A stretch of DNA of 64,000 bases, taken from positions 83,326,501-83,390,500 of the forward strand of contig CM066727.1 of the NCBI GenBank assembly GCA_033961575.1, given 5' to 3'. Shown in pieces: positions 1-11,608 of the stretch. Each line of letters begins with the position of its first letter. The first letter of the stretch is position 1. The stretch comes from Aselliscus stoliczkanus (Eukaryota > Chordata > Mammalia > Chiroptera > Hipposideridae). Both the position numbers and the translations under genes were made by a program. The notes beneath the pieces are model-generated. The model was given only the letters and a program-made list of their open reading frames with translations, had not been told where the DNA came from and searched no databases.

Positions 1-79
1 TTATTCATTCTAGAACTTGATCCTTGAACAACTAAACTACTTCCCGGAAGCAAATATAGATGTGTTTTAGAGCATCAGA

Positions 80-235
80 ATCAATCAATTATTCATTGAC
101 TGTGTGCCTTGTATTTGCCTAGTATGTGCTCATCTCTGAGTTAGTCAGTCTGTGAGATATAATAATGGAATATGTTGTCTTTGACCTCAAAGGACTTACA
201 ATTATAATGAAACAAACACTAAACAGGATGTTTGG
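80..235 (-). repeat. Probable L2 LINE fragment
   Basis: The stretch reads like the reverse complement of an L2 3' end: an ATTCATTGAC start, then a diverged match to the phrase about a table of 'ACTATGTGCC...' sequence, followed by AGGACTTACAATTATAATG and AAACACTAAACA. It is heavily diverged. The rest of 1-892 is AT-rich sequence in which I recognise nothing; the small ORFs there have no recognisable motif. Confidence 0.4.
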
Positions 236-904
236 TCTACGGTAGTCACGACTAACTACATGAATGTCTATCTTCATAACCTTCCATTTAGCCGCTGAGT
301 CCAAGCCCATTTACAACAGATTTCCAGAGAAGTTTAGGTGGAAAATGGATATAAAACAAACTAAAAATCTGAAAATGAACAACAAAAAATTTGGCGGTAG
401 TGAGAAAAAAAACACACAGATCCAAATTTTAGATAAAGATTTTAATATATTTATCACCGTAGTAAGAAGTGAAGAAGCAAATCCACAACTCATATGTGAG
501 TAACTCCATAGGTTATTTATGGAAAGAAACAAAAAGAAAATGAGTAATCATGTGCTGTAAGAGGAAGAGAAAAAACAAATTAGAAAATGAAAGGAAGGCT
601 GGAGGCAAACAGTTATATCTCAGAGAGAACAGTGTTTGCACTAAAAACAGTTGGTCAGAGAGTCAGCTACAAGTCAGGGGAATGAAGGGAAGAAAAGTCC
701 ATGTTTGGACTTTGTGAAAACGGTGTTAACTCATTAAAGGGTGCATTGTCAGTGACTGAGGTCGATGGGACTTCAATGGGTTGGTGCCTATCAGGAACTT
801 CATCTCTTTCCCATTAAAGTTATAAATGTTCTTTTACACATTTTTACATGAAACAATTATGTTCACATAGCCTGGTATCTTGAGGAAATCCTAGGAGTCT
901 ATTT

Positions 905-1298
905 TTTTTCTTTTAAACTCTATTAGGGAACAATGTGTTTTTTCCAGGACCTATCAGCTCCAAGTCAAGTTGTTGTCCTTCAATTTTAGTTGTGGAGAGC
1001 ACAGCTCAGACTCAAATCCAGCTGCTGTCTTCAATCTAGTTATGGGGTCGGGGGGAGGCACAGGTGCAGCCCACCATCCTGTGTGGGAGTCGAACCGGTA
1101 ACCTTGTTGTTAAGAGCATGTGCTCTAACCAACTAAGCCATCCGGCTGCCCACCAGCAGCTCAGCTGCAGCTCAGCTCAAGTTACTGTCTTCAATCTAGT
1201 TTCAGAGGATGCAGCTCATTGGTGCATGTGGGAATCAAACCAGCAACCCTGTTGCCCAGAGCATGCATTCTCATCAACTGAGCCACCAAGCTGCCCCC
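905..1298 (-). mobile_element. VES-like bat SINE, antisense, repeated body
   Basis: Read on the minus strand this is a tRNA-derived SINE with repeated units: GGGAGTCGAACCGGTAACC (an inverted B box) and a second diverged unit GGGAATCAAACCAGCAACC, each followed by an inverted A box (CTCTAACCAACTAAGCCA and TCATCAACTGAGCCACC). The phrase TCAAGTTGTTGTCCTTCAAT also occurs in bat VES elements as I know them. A T-rich tail lies on the left. Flanks are near-identical: AGGAGTCTATTTTT at 893-906 and AGGAATCTATTTTT at 1299-1312, a 14-bp target duplication with one mismatch. This is the main reason for calling the genome a bat. Confidence 0.75.
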
Positions 1299-1312
1299 AG
1301 GAATCTATTTTT

Positions 1313-1996
1313 ATAACTAGTTTTCCCAGTAGTTAAAGGGTCAACAAGTGAACCTACCATGGTATAGGAAATTATGCAATGGAGGAAGCAAAAGTCTGCT
1401 AGGGGGTAGATTTAGTGGGGACTTTATCATTTTTCCATTGCAACTCTTCTTGAGTTGCTCCTTTTATGGATTACTTTATTTGTAATATTTGGCATAATTC
1501 CTGGTATAGCGAGAATACCAGTGAGTTTAAAATAAAGGTTGTTAGACCACATGCTGCCTGTTACTTGATGATTAGGGATGGGGTGTTTGGAGGTAGATAT
1601 AACAGCTATTACAGAGATAGGGTTGGTCATTTGCGAGAGAAGAGCATACAAGTATGGTGGGGGTGATAAAGAAAACAGGCATTAAACAAGGTAAAGGGGG
1701 TGAAAATTTTCATGGCAAAATTAGCTCTGCAATTTCTCAGTCTGTAGCAAACCCCAGGGTTATTGGACCTTTCTATAAAGCCCTGGAGACGTGTTTTGGT
1801 CCTTATTCAGTCTGATAATGATGCTCCTTGATGGTAAAGTGACAGAGAAGTATACAAACTTAAGAATTTTTGTTTGGGCTTTAAGTTTACCCAGGAAATA
1901 ATTTTTAGTTATAAATCCATCAAATTTTAATATTCCCTTCAAAGACTTTTGAAAAATATTTGGTTTAATTTTGAAAGTTTATTTGAACACCTTATA
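1313..1996. other. Unassigned single-copy sequence
   Basis: No recognisable repeat or gene. A 74-codon antisense frame at 1427-1651 looks somewhat like a hydrophobic mitochondrial protein, but I could not match it to one and do not call a nuclear mitochondrial insert. Confidence 0.4.
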
Positions 1997-2046
1997 TACA
2001 GAGGGTGCCAAAAAAAAATGTGTACACATTTTAAGAAAGGAAAAAT
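1997..2046 (+). mobile_element. Mariner-type MITE, left end fragment
   Basis: The terminal motif GAGGGTGCCAAAAAAAAATG is followed by GTACACATTTTAAGAAAGGA. The same end is seen in the better preserved elements at 37,870-38,564 and (reversed) 55,354-55,578. Only about 50 bp remain; L1 sequence starts directly after it, so the element was cut by the L1 or by a later deletion. Confidence 0.6.
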
Positions 2047-3820
2047 TCTCAATAAAATATTAGCAAATTTTTAGCAAATCCAACACTGTATAAAAATAAT
2101 TATACACTATGGCAAGGTGGTAGCTATCATGGGTATACAAGTCTGGTTCAACATTTTGAAGTCAATTAATATAATCCCTTACATCAACAGGTTAAAGAGG
2201 AAAAATCACAAGATCATATCAATAGATGGAGAGAAGCTTCTGACAAAATCAAACATTCATTCATGATAAAAACTCTCAATAAACTAGGAATAGAAGGGAA
2301 CTTCCCCAACTTGATAAAAAATATCTACCTGAAACCTACAGCTAACATCCCACTAAATGGTAGCAAACTCAAAGCTTTCCAACTAAGATTACCAATGTCT
2401 TCCAACACCATGCTGGAAACACCAACTAATACAATGAAACAAGAAAGGAAAAGGTATGCAGATTAGAACAGAAGAAACAAAACTGTGTTTGTTCAAGGAT
2501 GATATAATGGTCTACGTGAAAATAAAAAAGAATCAATCAAAAAAAAAAAAACAGAAACAAACAGAAATAACTACTGAAACTATTTCACTATTGCAGAGCT
2601 ATAGGATAAAAGGTTAATATACAGTCAATCACTTTCCCATATACTAGCAATGAACTGATCAAATTGGAAGTTAAATACATGATACCATTTACATTGTTTC
2701 CCCTAAAATAAAATACTTAGGTGTATATCTAACAAAATATGTATGAGATCTATATAAGAAGAACTACAAAACTGATGAAAAATATTGAAGAATAACTAAA
2801 TAAATAGAGAAATATTGAATATTCATGGATAAGAATATTGCCAAGATATCAGTTCTTCCTGAATTTCTGGGTAGAATTAATGCAATATCAATCATGACCC
2901 CAACAAGTTATTTTGTGGATACTGACAAAATAATTGCAAAGTTTATATGATGCATCAAAATACCGAGAACAGCTTACACACATTGAAAGAAAAGAACAAA
3001 GTCAGATGACTGATACCACCTTACTTCAACTTACTATAAAGCTAAAGTAATAAAAACAGTGTGGTACTGGTGAAAAAATAAACAAAGAAAGATCCATGAA
3101 ACATACTGAAAGCCCAGAAGAGACCCACATTAATACAGTCAACAGTCAATGGATCTATGACAAAGACACAAGGGCAATACAAGGAGAAAAGATAGTGATT
3201 TCAATAAATGGTGCTAAAATAATTGTATCCATGTGCAAAACAAGAAAGAAGGAGAAGGGGGAAGAGAAGGAGGAGGAAGAGAAGGAGTGGGAGGAGAAGA
3301 GGGAGGTGGAGGAGTGTGAAGAGGAAGAGGACGAGGAGGAGGGGGAGGAGGAGGGAGACGATGAGGAGGAGGAGGAGGAGGAGGGGGAGGAGGAGGATGG
3401 GGAGGAGGAGGGGAGGAGGAGAAGACATCTAGACACAGACCTTACATCCTTCAAAAAAATTTTAACTCATAATGTACCAGAAACATAAATGCAAATGCAA
3501 AACTATAAAAACTCCTAGAAGATAACACAATAGAAAATTTAGACAACCTCAGATTTGGTAATGACATTTTAGATGCAACCCCAAAGGAAAATTCATTAAA
3601 ACAAAACAAAACAAAAAACTGAGCAGCTAGACTGACATAAAATAAAAATTTTAAATTTATGTTCTCAGAAAGACACTATCAAGTGAATGAAATGACAAGC
3701 CACAGACTGGAAGAAAATATTTGTAAGACACAAAGAAAAAAAAAAGAAAAAAAAAAACAAAATCCTGTAATTCAAACCATACAGTTCTCTCTTAAAACCC
3801 AACAATCAGAAAACAAATAA
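2047..3820 (+). mobile_element. Decayed L1 LINE, ORF2 reverse-transcriptase to C-terminal region
   Basis: Sense-strand L1 ORF2 relic. The frame at 2263-2466 translates to a recognisable RT-domain stretch (MIKTLNKLGIEGNF..., then NIYLKPTANIPLNGSKLKAF). Downstream, 3096-3240 keeps pieces of the ORF2 C-terminal part, including a diverged 'MIYDKDTRAIQ' region. Frameshifts and stops are frequent, so no protein is made. A purine microsatellite (3240-3425) sits in the C-terminal part and a younger L1 3' end interrupts it at 3821; the same old element resumes at about 4351. Confidence 0.8.
3240..3425 (+). repeat. Imperfect (GGA/GAG)n purine tract inside L1
   Basis: About 185 bp that are almost purely purine on the + strand, built from GAGGAG, GAGGAA and GGGGAG units. 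It lies where L1 ORF2 normally has a short A/G-rich stretch, so it probably grew by slippage from that seed. It creates long open frames on both strands (Glu-rich on +, Ser- or Leu-rich on -), which are compositional artefacts. Confidence 0.9.
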
Positions 3821-4067
3821 TCCATATTGGTAAGATTTCATTCTTTTATATGGCTGAGTAATATTCCACTGTATATATGTGCTACATAGAAGGTATTATG
3901 CTAAGTGAAATAAGTCAGAGAGTGACAAATATCATGTGATTTCCCTTATATGTGCAATCTAAATGACAAAATAAATGAACAAATGAAACAGATTCATAGA
4001 CACAGAGAACAAACTGATGGTTGCCAGATGGAAAGGGTTAGGAAGCTAAGTGAAAAAGGTGAAGAGA

Positions 4068-4118
<51 letters not shown>

Positions 4119-4350
4119 CAGTTATGAAATGGTAATAGGATATAAAGTACAGCATAGGAAGTATAGTCAATAATATTGTCATTACTATGTATGGTGTGCC
4201 AGGTGGGTACTAGACTTATTGGGGGGGAATCACTTTGAAAGTTATATTAATGTTTCACCTCTATGCTGTTCACATTAAACTAGTATAATACTGTATGTCA
4301 ACTGTAATTGAAAAATAAAAGAAAAAAACAAAACAAAACAAAAAAAAACA
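3821..4350 (+). mobile_element. 5'-truncated younger L1, 3' UTR only, nested
   Basis: Sense L1 3' end: GGCTGAGTAATATTCCACTG, GCTAAGTGAAATAAGTCAGAG and GTCAATAATATTGTCATTAC appear in the usual order, ending in a poly(A)-rich tail near 4312-4350. The older L1 reads ...CAATCAGAAAACAAATAATCC before it and ...AATTAAAAAGTGGGTGGTC after it, which are neighbouring positions in L1 ORF2, so this copy inserted into the older one. It contains an AT array at 4070-4115. I could not fix a target duplication. Confidence 0.7.
4070..4115. repeat. (TA)n microsatellite
   Basis: Uninterrupted alternating TA of about 46 bp within the nested L1 3' UTR. Confidence 0.97.
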
Positions 4351-5357
4351 ACAATTAAAAAGTGGGTGGTCAAAGACCTTAACAGGCACCTCAACCCAGG
4401 AAGATATATGAGTATAATTGGCACATAAGCATATGAAAAGTTATTCCACATCATAAGTCATCAGAGAATTGCAAATTAAAACAATGCGATATCACTATAT
4501 ACCTCTTAGAACAGCCAAAATTCAGAAAAATGACAACACCAAATGTTGGTGAAGATGGGAAATAACAGGAACACTTATTCATTGCCAGTGGGGACACAAA
4601 ATGGTACAGCCACTTGGGAAAAAGGTTTGGCAACTACTTAAAAACTAAACATATTCTTACCATATGATCCGGCAATTACACTCCTTGGTACTACCAAAAT
4701 GAATTGAAAATGTACGTACACACAAAAACCTACATTTATAGCAGCTTTATTTGTAATTGCCAAAACTTGGAAGTAACCTGGATGTCATCCATAGATAGAT
4801 AGATAAGTAAACTGTGGTACATTAGACACTGGAATATTATTCAGTGCTAAAAAGAAGTGAGCTATCAAGCCATGGAAATACATGGGGGGGGCACCATTAA
4901 ATGCATATTACTAAGTAAACGAAGTCAATCTGTAAATATTTCATACTGTATGATTCCAACCATATGGCATTCTGGAAAAAACAAAAATATGGTGACAGTA
5001 AATTTATCAGTGGTTACCTGTGGTAGAGGAGAGAGGGATGAACAGGCAGAGCACAGAGGATTTTTAGGACAATGTGACTACTGTTTAATACTATAATTAT
5101 GGATACTTATTTATTATAAATTTGTCCAAACCCCTAAAATGTACAAAACCAACAATGACCCGTAATGTAAACTATGGACTTTGGATGATAATGATTTATC
5201 AATGTAGGTTTATCAACTATAAGATCTGTATCGCACTGTGGGAGGATAGTGAGAGAGGCTACACATAGGTGGAGGTAGGAGGATTTGAGAAATCTCTGTT
5301 CTTCCTCTCAATTTTGCTGCGAACCTAAAACTGTTCTAAAAATAAAACCTATTTAGA
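4351..5357 (+). mobile_element. Old L1, ORF2 end and 3' UTR (continuation)
   Basis: Continues the element begun at 2047. Landmarks of the ORF2 end are present: TATGAAAAGTTATTCCACATC, ATATGATCCGGCAATTACAC, ATAGCAGCTTTATTTGTAAT and GGAATATTATTCAGTGCTAA. The 3' UTR with CGCACTGTGGGAGGATAGTG and a CTAAAAATAAAACCTATTT end follows. High divergence and small indels indicate an old L1M-type subfamily. The frame at 4857-5096 is fortuitous. Confidence 0.75.
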
Positions 5358-7060
5358 AAGAAGCATAGGAGGTACAGATGTGTATATAATCATCGAAAGG
5401 AAGAAACTGGAAAAAGATTGTGAAACTACATGCAAAAGTGATTTAATACACTATAAGGCAATACAATTATAACTGTTTCGATCTTTTCTCTTGCACAGAA
5501 ACCATTTGCATGTCCGTAGGACAAAATTCATTTACCCTGCTCTCAGACAGGAATCCATTATATTGCTATCCATTTTCAACAAATTAACTTCTATCTGTAT
5601 GAAGTTGTAAAATGTATTAATCAATAGTAAATAATAAGTAAAACAAAGATACATACTTATAGAGAATGAGATGATGTTTAGATTGACTTATTAGGCAATG
5701 ACATGAAATGACATAGTCATCGTTTACCTATTTCCAAGTTTCAGGGTTTCAGTTTTTTGTTTGTGTTTTTCTTTTTTCCCCTTAACTCCCAATGATTTCA
5801 AAAAATCTCTAAAAATCTTTTTTATTATTATTACAAAAATACCAGTCGTCTTTGTTTTAAACTGATGTATTTATATATATGTAGCAGAAGGTGAAAGTTG
5901 ACACACCCTGTATGGTCAGTAAATCAGTCATGCAGTGTTTATAACAACTAAGACCATAAGGGCTAATTTCCATTTAAAGATTTCTGTTCTCATAGATATT
6001 GGATCTCTAATAAGGTTTCATAAAATCTTTTGCATCTACATAAAAAATAAGTTCTGAAACTGCCGACTCAGTCCCCTGGCAGATTCTGACACTTGTCCAT
6101 ACCACATCAACTCAGAAGCCTGTACTATTGGTCTTCTCTGGAGTATCAATAATTAAGATTAGTTGGCATAGTTCTATCTGTGAAGCTCTGAGACTGGCCA
6201 CTTTGTGGCAGGATGCATTTTTCTAGCCTGTAGCTTTTTAACAGTGCCTTCTGGAAAGTATGAAAGAAGAGCAGAAATCACCTATAGATGACAAGACCGA
6301 TGGTTGTATCATACTTACTACACTAACCAAAAATATCAAGAATGGAGGATAACAAAAACACTCTATTAGATACAATAAGTGATTCAGAAGGACTTTGTCA
6401 GTTTTTCCCTTGAAAGCTCCATTTTATGAGCAGTGATGGTGTTACAGAATTATCAGGGACTCCCTCTAAAATACACAATCTCTGGAACATGCCTATATTA
6501 ATAACAATTTACCTTAGTAAAATTAACCCAAGGAAGGATGAGCTTCTCTCTTAGTGATTGCTCTTCAGGAAGCCAATGCATTGTTGAGTTAAGAAATATG
6601 GAGCATAATAAAAATAAACATTTTTAGCATTCTTTTTTATAATGTAAAAGGTTGCCCACTTGGAAATCTTAAAGGTAGTTTGTAAAATATGAAAGACATC
6701 TAGACTTTTTTTTTTTAAATTTTGTGGTTAAAGATAGTAGTTAATGAGATTTAGAAACAGAGTGAGCTCCTAAAAAACAAAAAAACTTAGTAATCTGCTA
6801 CCTTTAATTTAGAATGACAGCATATGTTTAAGAATATAAATATAAGAAAGTACGACAATCATAAGGAATCTTAGTTCTTTCAGAAGCAAGGAACTATACT
6901 TGATTGTTCATTTTAAATAATCAAGGATATAAAAAACGTCAGCGTAAAGCACAGAATATTACTCTGGTGAGATACAAAAATCTCTCTCAACTGTAAAGAT
7001 AACAAAAAGGGAAAATAATAACTATTACTAACTCTTATTATGCAAGACTAGATATTCTAA
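5358..7060. other. Unassigned AT-rich intergenic sequence
   Basis: No gene, SINE or LINE recognised. It has short A and T runs and no long open frame. Confidence 0.5.
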
Positions 7061-7077
7061 GATAATTTATAATTTTA

Positions 7078-7192
7078 TTTATTTAATTACTTATTTAAGA
7101 AGGCAGTGTCACTGGCCCTCATAAGTGGGATACAAACCTGGGCCACTGGCATCCCAAGCCAGCTTTCAACCACCACACCACTTGGCCAGACC
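7078..7192 (-). mobile_element. Short tRNA-derived SINE (family 1), antisense
   Basis: Reverse complement of the short family: GGCAGTGTCACTGGCCCTCA, then a diverged inverted B box and CCAAGCCAGC, then inverted A box CACCACTTGGCC. A T/A tail lies at its left. The 17-bp direct repeat GATAATTTATAATTTTA at 7061-7077 and 7193-7209 is a perfect target duplication. Confidence 0.9.
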
Positions 7193-7209
7193 GATAATTT
7201 ATAATTTTA

Positions 7210-7894
7210 AAGGAAAGAAACTAAAATTTGAATCTCACATTATTGTGATTTGTAATATTAAGTATACATACATATATATATACATATATTTTTTAATGAA
7301 CAGACCTATCTAATTTGAACAAATTTGCTAAAACCAACAGAAAGCTTCCTATCTATCTGCAAACCTTCTATGACCTTTTATATTCTTCCAAATCTTTAAT
7401 TTCACTATCTGCTTTCCATTTGTAACAAGACACTTCCCTTTAAACAAAACTACTCTTTTTCCATAAAAAAACACATTCTTTACTCAGTATCCATATATCT
7501 ATTTCTATGTAGCTCCTAATATAGTCTAAATCACTTGTATTAATTTAACTTTCAACAAAAGTAATTGCCTCTTATTTTACTACGAGTTTGATCATTGAGA
7601 ACTCTCTCTAATACATGGACATTTTAGAGATCAGTAAAGCTTATGAGAACATAGACAACAATCTACAATATAACCACATACATTTCATGTAAATTAAAAA
7701 GGGAAAAAAAGAAACAGAATAGTTAAACTAATGTAGGAGTACAGTTATTCCATAACACAATATATGAGAAAAATTATATAAAATTATTTAAACACACACA
7801 TATGCATACATTCGTGTGTGTGTGTGCTGAGTAGGGTGAGTGTTGGTGTTTGTGTGTGTATTGCCTAGCGACTAGTGTTTTATGCTTCTCTCTT
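7210..7894. other. AT-rich sequence with short CA/TG and TA runs
   Basis: Holds a short TA run (about 7270-7290) and a mixed CA/TG run (about 7793-7860). No gene or interspersed repeat recognised. Confidence 0.5.
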
Positions 7895-7908
7895 AAAAAT
7901 TATACAGA

Positions 7909-8014
7909 CGGGCTGGCCGAGTGGTGTGGTGGTTAAGCGCTGGCTTCAGAAGCCAGCGGTCCCGGTTCGGATCCCACATATGAGGTCCAATGACACTGCC
8001 CTCAAAAAAAAAAA
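7909..8014 (+). mobile_element. Short tRNA-derived SINE (family 1)
   Basis: Starts GGGCTGGCCGAGTGG (A-box region), continues with GCTGGCTTCAGAAGCCAGCG (an anticodon-like stem) and B box GGTTCGGATCCC, and ends CACTGCCCTC plus poly(A). Flanked by the 14-bp repeat AAAAATTATACAGA at 7895-7908 and 8015-8028. The head resembles a class II tRNA (Ser/Leu type), but it cannot be a tRNA gene: it lacks a paired acceptor stem and has a poly(A) tail. Confidence 0.92.
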
Positions 8015-8028
8015 AAAAATTATACAGA

Positions 8029-9538
8029 TATCTAACGTCTATTCATTATTTAATTCTATGAATATCAATACAAATTTACACATTTATCTAAGAATCTTAG
8101 AAATTATATTTCAGTTGACTCACAAAACATAATTGTTCTTGATAGCGAAAAGATTTTCAAAATCATAATTAAAATTTAATCAAAAACAAATTTAAAGTAC
8201 TCTTGATTGTAAACATTATATGGATGTGATATTAGCTTATCTAGTTAGTAAATAAGTTTAAGAATAAGATTTTTTTAGATTTTCCATAAGAAAATAGAAG
8301 CAAATTTTATTTGCAAACTATAAACTATATTTCTGTATTATACAACATGGATAAAACCAGGATTTCCCCAGGGATTCATTTGGTTCACAGAAACATGGAT
8401 TGTTACATAAACTATTTTAGAGCTGACAGCTTTTGTGAGAATATTTTTCTCCCCTTCAATTTATAGCACATTTTAAGTATCAAAAATCGTATTTTTAAAA
8501 TATTTTTCTAGGAAAATTTGGGATCCTCTATGTTTGATATCAACTATTAGCTTCTGCAAAACAATAAACATAGTACTTTTTATTTAGAGACTTCATAGTC
8601 TAATTATGAAAACATTTCAGAGGTAGGAAATATTTTTAATTCACATAATTAGAGAGAATAACATTTTCTCAATTATGGACATGCAGACCATAGAGAACTT
8701 CTCATTTGGTTTTACCAAATTGGCCGCAGTTAAAGTGAACACACACAAACAAATCACACTAGTCTAGATCTCAAAGAGCTTTATCCTTTCTAATGAGACA
8801 TATGCTGTATGGAAAAAAAATAAAAATAAAAATTGGATGATCCTTTGTCACCTCTCATCTGGCAGACAATAGGCCCCCATCTCTGGATGACAGAGATGGT
8901 TGATTCATGAAATAAGGGCAATTTTTCAATCATCATAATTTCCAAAGGAAAATGACACATTGTCCATAAGGAAGCTAGGTTAGATCCAAACTAGGTCAGT
9001 ATCAGAATCAAAAATCACAAACAACAGACACAGAAGAAATTATGAAAAAGAAATGGTCAGTGAAGGTGAAATACATTCCTACTTAGGATTCATTTCAGAA
9101 ACACACCAAAAAAAAAGTGCTTAAGTCCAAGAATCCCATGCCTTAACCAACAGAGTTTAAATGGCTTTGGCAGCTGAATCCTCTTGGGTATCTCAGTGGG
9201 ACTTCTTTCAACTGTCAAAGATGATTTCCAAAAAGTTAAAAACATGACTCTCCCACCAATATAAACCAAGCATCTGTCAGAGATTTAGTTAATTCAATAG
9301 TGAAACAACCAGAAATATGGGAAAGCTAGTTGCTTAATAATTTTTATATATTTGATGAATATCATTCACAAAGATGGTTTATCGGAAGATATTTTAGCTT
9401 TAAAATGAACACCAGCTTAGTAAAGTTTCATTTAAAATCATTAATCAAATAAAATATTGAATTATACATTTTAAATTGTGATTATAGAACTGTCATTCTA
9501 ACAAGGCCAAAGTCTCTTAGACATTACATATTCAAAAA

Positions 9539-9543
<5 letters not shown>
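8029..9543. other. Unassigned AT-rich intergenic sequence
   Basis: No repeat or exon recognised. Around 8,850-9,200 the GC content is slightly higher, but there is no sustained open frame. Confidence 0.5.

Positions 9544-9585
<42 letters not shown>
9544..9585. repeat. (TA)n microsatellite
   Basis: Alternating TA, about 42 bp, adjoining the hairpin arm described at 9591-9805. Confidence 0.97.
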
Positions 9586-9587
<2 letters not shown>

Positions 9588-9590
9588 TTA

Positions 9591-9805
9591 ATTTTTGTGT
9601 TAAGAAACATATATAAGGGACCGGCCGAGTGACTCAGTTGGTTAAGAGCTCGCTCAAGAGTGCGAGCTGAGCTCTGAGCAACAGCTGTTCGAGGCCAGCC
9701 CGAGCTGAGTTGCCGTTGAGCTGCCAACAGGTGGCAGGGATGGCTCAGCTAAAAAAAAAAAAAAAAAAAAGAAACATATATATATATTTTTCTTAACACA
9801 AAAAT
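9591..9805. repeat. Inverted-repeat arms flanking the SINE insertion
   Basis: ATTTTTGTGTTAAGAAA at 9591-9607 is exactly reverse-complementary to TTTCTTAACACAAAAAT at 9789-9805. Removing the SINE and one target copy gives a hairpin with two 17-nt arms and a TA-rich loop. The match extends past the arms with one mismatch. Confidence 0.85.
9616..9768 (+). mobile_element. tRNA-derived SINE (family 2)
   Basis: Reads GGGACCGGCCGAGTGACTCA, a stem GCTCGC...GCGAGC, a B-box-like CTGTTCGAGGCC, then GCTGCCAACAGGTGGCAGGG and GGCTCAGCT before poly(A). Target duplication AAGAAACATATATA at 9602-9615 and 9769-9782. It differs from family 1 after the A box, so the two families share a promoter head but not a body. 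Confidence 0.92.
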
Positions 9806-11100
9806 AATAGTAAACATACCTCTTAACTGTAGAGTTGAATATAAGCTAATTGTTTTGTCTTATTTAAATACATATGCTATTTCTATCCAGATTAATCACT
9901 AATAGATCATCATTGCGATTGTGAAAAAATAAAACTGTGCTTTTAAAATTTTAACCAAATTTTTTTTATTTGATGGGATACTAAAGTACACAAATCTAAC
10001 AATAAAATTCTAAAAATTTTAGATGTTACCAAAACTTACATGCACCCACATTGATTAACGCCATGCAAAGCTAGAAATACTTTAAATGATACCCAATATA
10101 ATTTGGGTTATATCTTTGAACTAATGTTCTAATTTTATCTGAATTTAAAATATTTAAGCATAGGAAATGTTATACTGGAATTATACAGGTGGTTTTAATT
10201 TAAGGCATAGGTACAATCAGGTGCTTTAATTGAGAATTCAAACCTGAGGACAGATTAGCTGCTTGAGAAAGGCCATGCTCCAAAGGTGACAACCACAAAG
10301 CATGTCATTTCTCTTTATCTCTGATTAACACCAGATGGTTTGGCTTAAATTAGAACAACTGTTTGTTCTGTTAAAACATATTTGTATAATACACATGTTG
10401 GTGTAATACAAATTAGTTTATATCCTTCTTAAGTAGAAAATGATGTCAGTTTAATATTAACCTTATGTTACTTCAGACATGAAATTGCCCAGTTTGTCCA
10501 TTTTTGAACCACCAAATTACAGCAGCTGGACATAAACTACACGAAGACAGCTAAATGCAGCAAACTGTAGAGGAACACAGTACTATACATGATGCCTAGT
10601 CACCCTAAATTCTTCCTCTTGGCTCTGTTGGGCCACACGATGGTTCCTGGAAATTCTTAGTGTTCTTAACTCTGACCCTCCCTAACATAGCTCAGTAACC
10701 TCAATTTTTCTTTACACATCCTTCCATGAGTTAACCTCAAACTTATTTTGAATGGTAAATTCAAAATTTAGTAAAATATTAATGTATTCAAAATTTAATA
10801 TACTTTTTTTTTTTTGCTTTCTAGCTTGGTTGATTATATATATTCATATGTACAGAAAAATTTGCTGTGAAATCTCTTTTCAATATAATCTAATAGCAAG
10901 TTTAAGGTAAAAAAAAATGTTCTTGCTTAATTCTACCAGTTGATTACTATATCCCCAAATAAGTTAATATTTGTGCCTGTTAAAATGGGTGTAGATCAGT
11001 TTGGAATTCAACATTTGTAATTTTCCATAAGATATATGTGAAAGAAAGAACATACTCCCTTGGATTGCTATGATTTTAAAGAAAAATACATTCATTGTAG
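9806..11100. other. Unassigned AT-rich intergenic sequence
   Basis: No interspersed repeat or gene recognised; T-run at about 10,804-10,815. Confidence 0.5.
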
Positions 11101-11104
11101 TCAC

Positions 11105-11460
11105 TGGAGCTATTTGTCAAATGTTTCTGGCTTGTGCCTTCAGGCCCCCTGGTAGTCGTGAGGGCCATATGTCTAGTTCTGGCCAATGAACTGTAAGCAG
11201 AAATAATGTGTATCACTTCCAAAATAGAACACTTAATTGCTGAAGCAAGACCCACCTACAGAGCCCTACTTAACCTTTGGCAAGGTGATTGACATTCTTC
11301 AGGATAGTGGCTGTTCTGCCAGCTTGAGTCCCCCACTTATGAGCAGCCTGGATCTTTGAGTTACCACCATTAGTGATAGACAGGAAGCAAATGCAAGTAA
11401 TTAATCTTTGCTCAAGCACCTAAAATTTTAGGGTTGTTTGTTAACCGCAGCATAAACTAA
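11105..11460 (+). mobile_element. Ancient MaLR/MLT1-like LTR fragment (low certainty)
   Basis: Contains CTGGCCAATGAACTGTAAGC, TAATGTGTATCACTTCC and the closing phrase TTTTAGGGTTGTTTGTTAAC-CGCAGCATAAACTAACCTA, which I associate with an ancient mammalian LTR-type repeat. The subfamily is not determined and other ancient families are possible. Confidence 0.4.
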
Positions 11461-11608
11461 CCTATCTTAACACATATAACATAAAACTATATCTTATGGT
11501 AGAGATACTTATGATAGAGATACCTTATGTCAGAGATACTCTCTTTACTCACAGGCTAATATTAATCCGTCACTTTATATTTGTAGGTACCTGGAATTCT
11601 TATTTTTA

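Noticed and set aside
1427..1651. Possible nuclear mitochondrial insert (hydrophobic antisense frame)
   Set aside because: I could not align it to any mitochondrial gene; too short and uncertain.
3300..3420. CRISPR-like short repeats
   Set aside because: Units are microsatellite (GAG/GGA) without unique spacers; eukaryotic context.
3155..3454. Ser/Leu/Pro-rich antisense ORFs
   Set aside because: Direct readout of the complementary pyrimidine repeat; no start context or domain.
3096..3488. 130-codon acidic protein with a Glu-rich tail
   Set aside because: It is an L1 ORF2 relic running into the purine microsatellite.
7909..7975. tRNA gene (Ser/Leu-like head with A and B boxes)
   Set aside because: Part of a SINE: same head in many copies, poly(A) tail, target duplications, and no closing acceptor stem.
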